The notes under the pieces are model-generated. The model ran no database searches. It was given only the letters and a program-made list of their open reading frames with translations, and was not told the DNA's origin. A stretch of 16,251 nucleotides of DNA from positions 1-16,251 of the forward strand of contig CAYVBZ010000054.1 in assembly GCA_964449835.1 (NCBI GenBank). The letters run 5' to 3'. Positions 6,968 through 12,835 of this stretch are shown piece by piece. Positions within the stretch are counted from its first letter, which is position 1; each line of letters starts with the position of its first letter. Source of the DNA: JABDGC01 sp964449835. Its GTDB lineage: Bacteria; Pseudomonadota; Gammaproteobacteria; DSM-16500. Made by a program: the position numbers and the translations under genes.

Positions 6968-7354
6968 CTAACAAAAATCCACCTCAATCTCTGCCGCACT
7001 ATAAATAACATTAGGAACAAGCGGCGTCCTGCCTCGACCTCGAGCACCCTCTTCTAATCTGACAAAACCGTAATTCTCTAACATTCGAAGGGTGCGAAGT
7101 AAATTATTAGCGCTACGTCCTGTAACGCCTTCTAGCTCTTTAATCGATTGCGGCTGCTTATCCACAATAAGCTTAAGAAGCTCTTGATTCTCCTCGGATA
7201 AAACATGAGCCAAAGAGCGCATGGAACGGAACCAAATTTTAGGCTCATCCTTCTTAGGCTTATAATCACCCCGAGCAATAGCAATGGTTCTCTTTTTGAA
7301 TTGCTCAAGAGGCATAATACCGACCTTAACAATTTTATGAAGAGTCGCTCTCAT
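6968..7354 (-). CDS. tumA: TumA-type winged-helix antitoxin (HVO_A0114-like)
   Basis: A 128-residue DNA-binding protein whose ATG overlaps the tumE stop by ATGA, which fixes the start and shows translational coupling. Its N-terminal part (VGIMPLEQFKKRTIAIARGDY, 11-31; WFRSMRSLAHVLS, 41-53) is the distinctive leader of the HVO_A0114 family. Residues ~58-105 form the winged helix: ENQELLKLIVD, then ELEGVTGRSANNLLRTLRML as recognition helix, then a wing with FVRLEEGARGRGR. The family is the antitoxin of TumE toxins. It should neutralise TumE and repress the operon, probably at the inverted repeat at 7780-7804. It is of normal length and intact. Confidence 0.85.
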   Translation of the reverse strand: MRATLHKIVKVGIMPLEQFKKRTIAIARGDYKPKKDEPKIWFRSMRSLAHVLSEENQELLKLIVDKQPQSIKELEGVTGRSANNLLRTLRMLENYGFVRLEEGARGRGRTPLVPNVIYSAAEIEVDFC

Positions 7355-7725
7355 TTTGATTCTTCCTCCAATTTATTTAATATCTTCTCAACTTCTTTCC
7401 AAAAATATTCAATTAACTTCCCAGCATTTTTATAATGATAAGGCCGTCCTTCATCATGATGGTCTCTGTGCCAATGGTCATACACTTTGCTCGGTGAGAC
7501 ACCCTTCTTTCTCCCGTAAGGAACGGCATGCGCATTATCAAATCCCATAATTCGCTTGTTATAGCGGTCATGCAAAGTAAGAGAATATCTTACCCCATGC
7601 GGCCTATCCTGGTTAGGCTCAACTTCACGCACTTCAAATTTTACCCACAGCCCTAACCGCTCCTGCACGACATACCTTACCCCATCCAAATCTAGCAAAT
7701 TTTCTAGCGAATTATCCTGTTTCAT
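7351..7725 (-). CDS. tumE: TumE-family toxin (DUF6516-like)
   Basis: A 124-residue protein with the TumE pattern: an N-terminal LDLDGVRYVV strand, WVKFEVREVEP (27-37), HGVRYSLTLHDRYNKRIMGFDNAH (43-66), then the His/Asp-rich DHWHRDHHDEGRPY block (83-96) and a C-terminal LIEYFWKEVEKIL helix. Proteins of this family are type II toxins thought to target RNA or translation; the exact activity is not visible in the sequence. The conserved acidic/histidine cluster is complete, so the toxin is probably functional. An AAGGTG ribosome site lies about 11 nt before the ATG. It is the first gene of a two-gene operon with tumA (4-bp overlap). Toxin-first order is normal for this family. Confidence 0.87.
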   Translation of the reverse strand: MKQDNSLENLLDLDGVRYVVQERLGLWVKFEVREVEPNQDRPHGVRYSLTLHDRYNKRIMGFDNAHAVPYGRKKGVSPSKVYDHWHRDHHDEGRPYHYKNAGKLIEYFWKEVEKILNKLEEESK

Positions 7726-7779
7726 TTTAATTATATCACCTTATGATAGGTTTTTGTACCTTGCGGAGGTTTTAACAAT

Positions 7780-7804
7780 AAATATATCATATTGCGATAT
7801 ATTT
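7780..7804. promoter_or_regulatory. Inverted repeat upstream of tumE (candidate TumA operator)
   Basis: AAATATATC (7780-7788) and GATATATTT (7796-7804) form a perfect 9-bp inverted repeat with a 7-nt spacer, 55 bp upstream of the tumE start. Its location between the AT-rich upstream region and the TA operon suggests autoregulation. No well spaced -35/-10 pair could be assigned with confidence. Confidence 0.5.
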
Positions 7805-7866
7805 AAGCAGATAAGAAGCCGCCATTTACTCAAAAGCGCTGCACTATACTTAAGTAAATTGATCTA

Positions 7867-8013
7867 TTAAGGCAAAACACAATATGAACTCGCCTTCCCC
7901 CCAATGGGTATACCTTTTTCTGATAATAGAGTAGCAACTGCGTTAGGCGTCAATGCTACTCGCCCCTCGCCTGTCCGCGATTCTTTGAAAACGATAATTT
8001 GTTTAACTTCCAT
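7867..8013 (-). pseudogene. N-terminal scrap of alanine dehydrogenase / transhydrogenase alpha gene
   Basis: A 48-codon frame starting at the ATG 8013 reads VKQIIVFKESRTGEGRVAL then TPNAVATLLSEKGI. This is the N-terminal Rossmann-like segment of the AlaDH/PNT family (consensus: I-x-x-E-x-R-x-G-E-x-R-V-A-L-T-P). After about residue 35 family similarity stops (IPIGGKASSYC...) and a TAA follows at 7869-7867. Complete proteins of this family have 370-500 residues, so over 85 percent is missing. GGG lies about 8 nt before the ATG. It is a deletion relic lying between tumE and the effector-like gene. The full gene could have been alanine dehydrogenase, pntA or a saccharopine dehydrogenase-like enzyme; the scrap cannot tell which. 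The rest of 7726-8061 shows only the operator and AT-rich DNA. Confidence 0.75.
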
Positions 8014-8061
8014 TTCGACCCTGAAACGCTTATCCTATTGAGCCGAAAATCAAACAAACTC

Positions 8062-9408
8062 CTACACGCTAGATCTAAATTGGTTAGGTTGAGATTCATT
8101 TTTTTCTTTGCTCTGATCACTTATGAGGGCAGGCAAAGTAGACGGTGCTTTTTTAGGAAAAAAGATTGACTCTGTTCCAGTTACTAAAGCAGCTGTATAC
8201 CACTGATCTTGTCTAGCAACCGGTCGAACCTCGGTATGCTCAATATCAATCGCATGGAAGGCCTCGGTAATTTTATCGGTCGAACCTGTTTTTTCAGTGA
8301 CGTGGCCGCGTACCCTGTTGATGTCTTCATAAACATCATCTAGAATACTCTGGTGAAGCTTGCTAGCATCCAACCCAACAACTTCATTTAAGTTAGTAGC
8401 GATTCTAAACACCGAACGATATATATTCTCAAAGGCACGATAGGTTCGTAATTGTTTTAACTGCGTTCCTCCACCTCCAGCGCATCCGTAAATAAAAACA
8501 TCCTTTCCATATTTTATGAGAAGGGGTGGATTAGTTTGGCCTTGGTCGAGGATTTCCTTGTCCGGCTTTTGATCTGTCAACAGAAGTTTTAATTTGTAAT
8601 TGAGTTCTTGATTACGCTCATAAACATCACGCATTTGAACATTCTCTGATGGCGCATTTATTTTAGACTTTACAGCGGCCACGAATTCACGAAGGGTATT
8701 GAAACCTTTAGTCAGCAAGGCGCCCAGGGCTGTTGCTGCCATACTAACGGCGGTCAACTTGACTGCTAAGGAACCTGCGAGGAATAGACCGCCCAGAATG
8801 GCAGGCAGGCCGCCCGTTAAGACTGCTACAGTCAAAGCAATTCCAATGCCCAAGCTTATTGCAACAATGGCAGAAAAGGATTTCGGATATTTTCTCGCTG
8901 TTTCAATAGCAGGACGAATGATATAGCGGACAGGAGCCAGGAAGCGACGTAGGGCGCCTGTTATCAGATTGACGGTAATATTGACTATAGGAAAAGCGAT
9001 GACCAGAAGAGCAAGAAAAACGATTAGAACAAAGCTTAAGCCAAAACGCAAATACCGATTCTGGATGGGGGCAAGATTTTCTTCTAACTGTTTACCTAGA
9101 AATCCTGTGAATCGCACTACACTCCAGCTCAAGATTTCGAGAGGAGCGGTCAAAATAAACTCAAGCCATTTAAAAGGATTCAATAACTTTCGTAGTGCAA
9201 AATGCTCCCAGCGAAGTGTGCTCATGCGATAAAAATCTTCGTTTAAAACGGTGCAATGCGCGATGTCCGCGGTGTCGCTATTAGCGATCAGACTCTCGTG
9301 GCCAAAAATTTGCAGCAGGAGATCCCGGCATTTCTTATTAAAGGTCAAGTGACCATTGCGGGCAAGCTGATGCGATAGGCGATTCAGTGGCAACGCATTC
9401 GCAGGCAT
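8062..9408 (-). CDS. Multi-pass effector-like membrane protein of unknown family
   Basis: A 448-residue protein, ATG at 9408 (AGGA about 12 nt upstream). Residues 1-78 are soluble. Residues ~79-105 are amphipathic/hydrophobic (WLEFILTAPLEILSW). Strong membrane segments follow at ~119-150 (FVLIVFLALLVIAFPIV), ~177-199 (IVAISLGIGIALTVAVL) and ~200-232 (Gly/Ala-rich, GGLPAILGGLFLAGSLA). Residues ~235-448 are soluble and include a Gly-rich spot, GCAGGGGTQ, near 302-310, and a charged Ser/Gln-rich C-terminus. There is no signal peptide. The central hydrophobic block between two soluble domains is a frequent layout of Legionella hypothetical membrane proteins and effector candidates, but I cannot name a family. 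It is transcribed alone. It shares the membrane-hairpin style, not visible sequence, with the protein at 5194-6672. Confidence 0.75.
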   Translation of the reverse strand: MPANALPLNRLSHQLARNGHLTFNKKCRDLLLQIFGHESLIANSDTADIAHCTVLNEDFYRMSTLRWEHFALRKLLNPFKWLEFILTAPLEILSWSVVRFTGFLGKQLEENLAPIQNRYLRFGLSFVLIVFLALLVIAFPIVNITVNLITGALRRFLAPVRYIIRPAIETARKYPKSFSAIVAISLGIGIALTVAVLTGGLPAILGGLFLAGSLAVKLTAVSMAATALGALLTKGFNTLREFVAAVKSKINAPSENVQMRDVYERNQELNYKLKLLLTDQKPDKEILDQGQTNPPLLIKYGKDVFIYGCAGGGGTQLKQLRTYRAFENIYRSVFRIATNLNEVVGLDASKLHQSILDDVYEDINRVRGHVTEKTGSTDKITEAFHAIDIEHTEVRPVARQDQWYTAALVTGTESIFFPKKAPSTLPALISDQSKEKNESQPNQFRSSV

Positions 9409-9507
9409 AGGTCTATTTATCCTCGTATTTAGTATGTTTATTTATTGAATATTATAAGATAAAACCCTTAAGGAAACCTGAATTTTTGGGAGAGCCACCT
9501 CATAAAA

Positions 9508-9531
9508 AGTGTACCCTGAAGTGTACCCCGA
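9508..9531. repeat. Two tandem 12-bp units, possible IS tip
   Basis: AGTGTACCCTGA (9508-9519) is followed at once by AGTGTACCCCGA (9520-9531), one mismatch. With the 23-bp units at 9591-9650 this may be the end of a degraded insertion sequence. Confidence 0.6.
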
Positions 9532-9590
9532 CATAATAACAAGAAGGGATCCCTAGGGAAAGCACCCATGCAGCTTTGCTCCAGAATTGC

Positions 9591-9650
9591 TGTTCGATTT
9601 GGACCGGAATCGATGTTCGGTTACGATCGGAATAGCCGTTCGGTTTGGAG
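9591..9650. repeat. 2.6 copies of a 23-bp unit, possible transposase-binding repeats
   Basis: Units at 9591-9613, 9614-9636 and 9637-9650 (partial) share TGTTCG(A/G)TT and (A/T)CGGAAT words; the first two agree at about 17 of 23 positions. Multiple ~20-bp repeats near a tip are typical of IS21-family ends, so this and 9508-9531 could be an IS end inserted just behind the FkbM gene. No transposase gene is attached. Confidence 0.5.
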
Positions 9651-9656
9651 AAGTTC

Positions 9657-10637
9657 TTATCCCATAGGAACTGCCAAATAATCACAAGCACTAACTCGAG
9701 TAACCTTATAACCTAGGGCTTTAAATTTGGCGATGGTATGAAGGATTTTCTCTTTAACAACGGGGAGAGCCGTTTCTAAGGGATTTCCTCCCATGATTTC
9801 ACATAAAATAACAGGTTTATTAGCCTTTATAGTTTTAACAGCGCCATCCAACACATGATTCTCATATCCTTCAACATCAATTTTTATGAAGGATACATTT
9901 TTGAGTCCTAGGCTATCAATACTCAACCGGTCTGCCTTATCTCCTCCATGTCCAACAGAGGTGCCCCCCTCATTCCCCTTAACCGCTGGATTCATTTCTA
10001 CAACTCCTTTTTTTTCGCCCACTGCGTAACGAAAAGTTTTTACGTTCTTAACATGATTGACAAAGAGATTAGCATTAAGCTCCATAAAAAGCTTTTTTTG
10101 AGGCTCAAAAGCGTACACAGTTCCTTTTCCTGCCAGAAGTTGCGCCAAGTAAATGGTGTGAGTCCCAATATGTGCGCCAATGTCGAGGACATTACTATTT
10201 TTCTTAACGTATTGAGCCATATAATTTATTAAGTTTGGCTCCCATCTTACTCCACACCGAAGTAGCGTCTTAATGACATCCTTTTTGTTTTCAAGATAAA
10301 AGTAAGCAAAATCTTTTACCTTATATAGCGAATAGTTTTGAGTAGGAAACCCTTCCAGATACTGATCCAAGTTCATATACGATTCATTATAGGATGAATA
10401 TTGTACATACGCCTTTCGAAGGAGCTCTGGAGTTAGTCTATTGTAGTCTCCATGTACCTTGGCATCATATAATTTGGAATCATATACCTTGGGATCATAT
10501 ATCTTGGCATCATGTACCTTGGCGTCTTGATAGAATATTAAAACCGCTAATATTAAGATGGGAAAAAGAAGAAAAAAAGCACCTAATTTAAGATTAATTA
10601 AATTCTTTCCTTGAGAACCACGATCCTTGAAATCCAT
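9657..10637 (-). CDS. Membrane-anchored FkbM-family methyltransferase with repeat stalk
   Basis: A 326-residue protein. The ATG at 10637 is chosen because AGGG lies 7 nt upstream; a GTG one codon earlier is less likely. One membrane helix (residues ~18-36, LGAFFLLFPILILAVLIF) is followed by a stalk of five-residue repeats, D-A/P/S-K-V/I/L-Y/H (~38-62), coded by a DNA minisatellite. The catalytic domain is a SAM methyltransferase: motif I VLDIGAHIGTHTIYLAQL (~150-167), the acidic strand end VYAFEPQKK (~174-182), and IKIDVEGYENHVL (~252-264), the FkbM signature. FkbM enzymes O-methylate sugars or secondary metabolites; here the acceptor is unknown. A single N-terminal anchor suggests action at the inner membrane, with orientation unresolved. 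It stands alone, without glycan genes around it. Confidence 0.87.
   Translation of the reverse strand: MDFKDRGSQGKNLINLKLGAFFLLFPILILAVLIFYQDAKVHDAKIYDPKVYDSKLYDAKVHGDYNRLTPELLRKAYVQYSSYNESYMNLDQYLEGFPTQNYSLYKVKDFAYFYLENKKDVIKTLLRCGVRWEPNLINYMAQYVKKNSNVLDIGAHIGTHTIYLAQLLAGKGTVYAFEPQKKLFMELNANLFVNHVKNVKTFRYAVGEKKGVVEMNPAVKGNEGGTSVGHGGDKADRLSIDSLGLKNVSFIKIDVEGYENHVLDGAVKTIKANKPVILCEIMGGNPLETALPVVKEKILHTIAKFKALGYKVTRVSACDYLAVPMG
10457..10531. repeat. Five tandem 15-bp units inside the FkbM gene
   Basis: Units of CCTTGGCATCATATA type at 10457-10471, 10472-10486, 10487-10501, 10502-10516 and 10517-10531 (the last more diverged). The length is a multiple of three, so gain or loss of units would lengthen or shorten the stalk without a frameshift. 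Confidence 0.88.
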
Positions 10638-10707
10638 CACTTAACCCTGCTATTTAGTTAGTCAATGCTTATCACGTTTTTGGTTAGTCGCCTTACATTG
10701 ATTAATC

Positions 10708-10754
10708 TGGTGCTGGCAGAGGGATTTGAACCCACGACCTACTGATTACAAATC
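10708..10754 (-). tRNA. 3' fragment of a tRNA-Thr(TGT) gene (attachment-site scar)
   Basis: Read on the minus strand, 10754-10708 gives the 3' side of the anticodon arm with TGT anticodon (GATTTGTAATCAGT), the variable loop, the T arm with GGTTCAAATCC, the 3' acceptor strand TGCCAGC, discriminator A and encoded CCA. Upstream of 10754 the match to a tRNA stops; the D arm and 5' acceptor strand are absent, so it is not a functional gene. Such anticodon-to-3'-end pieces are created when a phage or island integrates into a tRNA. Given its orientation, the element would lie to the right, with the intact tRNA further right outside the window. A broken integrase gene starts 155 bp away. Confidence 0.8.
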
Positions 10755-10872
10755 TCGAAGGCCAATATTTTCTCAAACTTTACCAAAATATATACATCTT
10801 TACAAATCAATCACTTAAATATAAAACCCGCTTACTTAAACTTAATGAAACTGCCCTAAACTACACCTAAAA

Positions 10873-10892
10873 GGTAGCACCAGGGTAGCACC
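10873..10892 (+). repeat. GGTAGCACC doublet, also found at 5011-5030
   Basis: Two GGTAGCACC words spaced by two bases lie just before the integrase ribosome site. The same doublet with one mismatch in 20 occurs at 5011-5030, where it overlaps the stop and terminator of the dipeptidase-transpeptidase gene. It may be a recombinase or regulator binding site; this is inference. Confidence 0.6.
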
Positions 10893-10908
10893 GCAAAGAG
10901 GTTGATTT

Positions 10909-11019
10909 ATGACCAAAAGCAAAATGAATTTCACCAAAAAGGATTTAGCTGAGCCGCTGTCTCCAGCGATTTACACCTGGATAATATTTTACAAAATGAC
11001 AATCAATGACTTGCAATAG
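10909..11019 (+). pseudogene. N-terminal scrap of a phage-type tyrosine integrase
   Basis: An AAAGAGG ribosome site precedes the ATG at 10909. The first ~20 residues (TKSKMNFTKKDLAEPLSPA) match the N-terminal arm-binding start of P4-like/DUF4102 integrases (N-F-T-K-x-x-L-x-x-L-x-x-P). After about 10968 the similarity ends (IYTWIIFYKM...) and the frame stops at 11017-11019. The catalytic domain is gone; a matching C-terminal scrap in the same orientation lies at 12272-12418. Its position next to a tRNA scar is where an island integrase belongs. Confidence is moderate because the homologous part is short. Confidence 0.5.
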
Positions 11020-11190
11020 ACCCCAAAGGTATAATGGGTGATCCAGAATTTGAAATTGCCGCTTTCGACTTTATCCATCGCACCGAATTGAATAATGAAA
11101 AACACATAACTCAGCTTTTCAATTCACGAATAGAGAACATAGCTCGAAAATCCAAGCTAAATCCTCAGCGTATTAAAAAATGGGTCTTTG
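11010..11190 (+). pseudogene. C-terminal scrap of an APH(6)/hydroxyurea-type antibiotic kinase
   Basis: In the frame through 11016 the sequence reads AIDPKGIMGDPEFEIAAFDF, then RIENIARKSKLNPQRIKKWVFV. This is the C-terminal part of the aminoglycoside/hydroxyurea resistance kinase family (streptomycin 6-kinases): the ID-P-K-G-h-x-G-D-P-x-x-(D/E) Mg/ATP-site motif, followed by the R-I-x-x-(I/L)-A...L-D/N-x-x-R-h-x-x-W helix. An in-frame TGA lies just upstream (11007-11009), so the N-terminal lobe and catalytic HGD motif are missing. At 11190-11193 it runs directly into a piece of an aminotransferase gene. It is non-functional, but shows that an antibiotic kinase gene once lay in this island. 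Confidence 0.75.
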
Positions 11191-11192
11191 TC

Positions 11193-11319
11193 AGATACAG
11201 CCTGTTGTCACGGTCAATAATCGACCAGTCAATGATGACGACCCAGGGGAAATTACTGCAAAACTAAAAACTCTATACGACCAGAGAGTAAAAAAAACTC
11301 TCAAATTTCTATTGCTTCA
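11193..11319 (+). pseudogene. Duplicated C-terminal piece of the class IV aminotransferase gene
   Basis: This ~127-bp stretch matches 15609-15736 inside the intact aminotransferase gene, same orientation, with scattered substitutions and one indel. It codes IQPVVTVNNRPVNDDDPGE against IQPVATVNNRPVNDGDPGE in the intact gene. The match ends at ATTGCTTCA in both. It cannot code a functional enzyme. The two copies bracket about 4.3 kb that holds the two TA pairs, the IS3/DUF1016 scraps and the beta-lactamase gene. Confidence 0.9.
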
Positions 11320-11377
11320 TAAAAGCACGATAATAACCATGCGTCATACATCAAACACGCCATACCCTTTCTCGCTA

Positions 11378-11851
11378 TTAAGCGACCATCTGCCAAGCAT
11401 CTTTAATTTCTTTAAACTCAATCTTATTGCATTGATCTGCTTCTGCTGCATCTAAATCAGCTATTTCATTTATGCGATCAAAAACCTCCGCATTATCAAT
11501 TTCTTTATGGAGATAGGTATAAAGCGTAATTCTTAAAAGACGGTCGGCCGGTTTGGATATTTTATTTTTATCTTTCTCCCACAACAAAATTTGCTGATAG
11601 CGGCAACCAATCAAAGCAGCTAGTTTATTTTGGGACAAGTCCAGCATGGTTCGCATAAATTTAATTTCACCCCCTTTTAGCAAGCCTTTTTTGAAAATAA
11701 GAATTTTGGAAATAGCTTTATGCAGGCCATGAATGTCATGGATAAATATTTCTTCACCCCCATCTTCCAATTTGGTGATTTTAACTCCATTCAGAAGATA
11801 GATATTATCAAGCCCACATTCAGCGTAATGATAATGAGATTGCTTTTTCAT
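11378..11851 (-). CDS. XRE-family antitoxin partner of the DUF4258 protein
   Basis: A 157-residue protein with an AGGGGGC ribosome site ~7 nt before its ATG, starting 9 nt after the DUF4258 stop. Residues ~5-25 (YHYAECGLDNIYLLNGV) are the N-terminal motif seen in antitoxins paired with DUF4258 proteins, related to the YgiT/MqsA type but with a single Cys12 rather than the paired CxxC zinc sites. Residues ~60-115 hold a helix-turn-helix: GEIKFMRTMLDLSQNKLAALIGCRYQQILLWEKD with the Q-x-x-x-A...(V/I)-x-x-W-E pattern. The ~40-residue acidic C-terminus is variable in the family. It probably neutralises the upstream protein and represses the promoter at 12241-12269. It looks intact. Confidence 0.8.
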   Translation of the reverse strand: MKKQSHYHYAECGLDNIYLLNGVKITKLEDGGEEIFIHDIHGLHKAISKILIFKKGLLKGGEIKFMRTMLDLSQNKLAALIGCRYQQILLWEKDKNKISKPADRLLRITLYTYLHKEIDNAEVFDRINEIADLDAAEADQCNKIEFKEIKDAWQMVA

Positions 11852-11860
11852 GGATGCCCC

Positions 11861-12184
11861 CTATTTAACTTTCATTGCAGTAACAACTAATGCCGTTTGA
11901 CTCAAGCGAAGGCAGACAACGACCCGTAAATAATCCCCCGCCGTTAATCGTTCAATTACAATCTCATAGCCACCCAGATTTCCCTTTTTATTAGCTAAGA
12001 TTGGATTGTCCACCACCTTACCCTTGGCCAGACAAATCAAGACCTGCTGGGTGGAAATACGGCGTTCCTTTATCCTTTCCTTTGCGTGCCTTGACCAGAA
12101 AACCAGTCCTTTTGTCGCCAATTCGCGTACTATTTGCTGCGCCTCTACCTTGCTTGGCGTCTTATGCAGAGGAACAATATTCAT
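11861..12184 (-). CDS. DUF4258 toxin-like protein
   Basis: A 107-residue basic protein with AAAAAGG 7 nt before the ATG. Residues 28-45 (VFWSRHAKERIKERRIST) carry the DUF4258 signature S-x-H-A-x-x-R-x-x-E-R-x-I; after it come the QVLICLAKGKVVDNP strand and turn, GYEIVIERLTAGDYLRVVVCL (~72-92) and a final TALVVTAMKVK strand. The fold is expected to resemble RelE/BrnT-like toxins, and paired DUF4258-XRE genes behave as TA modules; RNase activity is inference. Toxin-first order, short spacing to the XRE gene and a palindrome-containing promoter all support a TA operon. The pair sits inside the gap of the broken integrase. Confidence 0.82.
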   Translation of the reverse strand: MNIVPLHKTPSKVEAQQIVRELATKGLVFWSRHAKERIKERRISTQQVLICLAKGKVVDNPILANKKGNLGGYEIVIERLTAGDYLRVVVCLRLSQTALVVTAMKVK

Positions 12185-12230
12185 TAAAATGCCTTTTTTA
12201 TTAATATATTGCCTGAATCCTTGACCTTGC

Positions 12231-12281
12231 TTATACCATTAGTATATATACGTTTATCGTATATTTCAAGCAGTGGTATAA
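12231..12281 (-). promoter_or_regulatory. DUF4258-XRE promoter with concentric inverted repeats
   Basis: On the minus strand TTGAAA (12269-12264), a 17-bp spacer and TATACT (12246-12241) form a near-consensus promoter. The spacer and box edges are a palindrome, ATATACG (12246-12252) / CGTATAT (12258-12264). An outer inverted repeat, TTATACCA (12231-12238) / TGGTATAA (12274-12281), is nearly concentric with it. This fits a repressor site that blocks RNA polymerase, presumably for the XRE antitoxin. Confidence 0.7.
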
Positions 12282-12418
12282 CCGCAATATATGACCGCCA
12301 CAGCTATGATTCCGAAAAGCGTCTTGCGCTGGCAGCATGGGGTAAAAGGTTAGGTGAAATAATCAACAACATCGAGATTGCTAATAATGTAGTCGCATTT
12401 AAAAATACTGGGAACTAG
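12272..12418 (+). pseudogene. C-terminal scrap of a phage-type tyrosine integrase
   Basis: From 12272 the frame reads SGITAIYDRHSYDSEKRLA, then AAWGKRLGEII, and ends at TAG 12416-12418. This is the C-terminal end of P4-like integrases: the Y-x-R-H-x-Y-x-x-E-K-R-x-A-L-x-x-W motif just after the catalytic tyrosine region, then the variable Val-Val tail (NVVAFKN). The catalytic core Arg-His-Arg residues are missing. It has the same orientation as the N-terminal scrap at 10909 and could be the other end of the same gene, split by rearrangement that brought in the kinase scrap, the aminotransferase piece and the DUF4258 TA pair. The right arm of the TA operator lies in its first codons. Confidence 0.78.
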
Positions 12419-12421
12419 CTA

Positions 12422-12450
12422 TTGAAAAATAGGTTACTAGGTAATATACT
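12422..12450 (+). promoter_or_regulatory. Promoter of the RelE-like/XRE operon
   Basis: TTGAAA (12422-12427), a 17-bp spacer and TATACT (12445-12450), 18 nt before the ATG. The spacer contains TTAC-TAG-GTAA, a short inverted repeat that could be the antitoxin's operator. The boxes are identical to those of the divergent DUF4258 promoter. Confidence 0.72.
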
Positions 12451-12468
12451 TATTAATGAGGGATTAGA

Positions 12469-12834
12469 ATGAGAATTTTCAAGTACCGCACGTTTCGTCA
12501 ATGGGCTAAAAAAGAAGGGATTAGTGATAGCGCATTAAAAAAAGCAATTGATGAAATAGAACACGGCCTTTTTGATGCCAATTTGGGTGGCGGCCTCTAC
12601 AAACAGAGAGTAGCTAGAAAAGGTCAAGGCAAGCGAGGAGGATACAGGACAATCCTCGCCTTTAAAGAAAAAAAGCGATCTATTTTTATGTATGGGTATG
12701 GTAAAAATGAGCGCGCCAATATTACTGACAAGGAAGAAACAGTTTATAAAAAATTAGCCAGGTACTATTTAGAAATACCCGACAACAAGCTAGAGACCAT
12801 CATCAAAAATGGTGAACTATTTGAGGTAAAATGA
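12469..12834 (+). CDS. RelE-like toxin (DUF1044/HigB2 type)
   Basis: A 121-residue toxin, GAGGG 6 nt before the ATG. The protein has an N-terminal RTFRQWAKKEGISDSAL helix (8-24), then EIEHGLFDANLGGGLYKQRV (29-48) and the family hallmark RKGQGKRGGYRTILAF (50-65), a SIFMYGYGKNERANI strand (~71-85) and a C-terminal KKLARYYLE helix. This is the family of RelE-fold mRNA interferases that are followed by an XRE antitoxin (HigB2/NadS-linked). The basic GKRGGYR loop and YGYGKNER segment form the expected RNA-binding/catalytic face. It is separated from the antitoxin by a single base (TGA-G-ATG). It is intact and probably active. Confidence 0.88.
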   Translation: MRIFKYRTFRQWAKKEGISDSALKKAIDEIEHGLFDANLGGGLYKQRVARKGQGKRGGYRTILAFKEKKRSIFMYGYGKNERANITDKEETVYKKLARYYLEIPDNKLETIIKNGELFEVK

Positions 12835-12835
12835 G

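Noticed and set aside
9500..9691. 63-codon minus-strand frame across the 12- and 23-bp repeats
   Set aside because: It overlaps the FkbM 3' end and repetitive DNA; looks like a by-product of the repeats.
10457..10531. Possible CRISPR array
   Set aside because: Units are 15 bp without spacers and are in frame in a gene; no cas gene or true array anywhere in the window.
10708..10754. Functional tRNA-Thr gene
   Set aside because: The 5' half (acceptor 5' strand, D arm, 5' anticodon stem) is missing and the T stem has one T-T mismatch; treated as an attachment scar.
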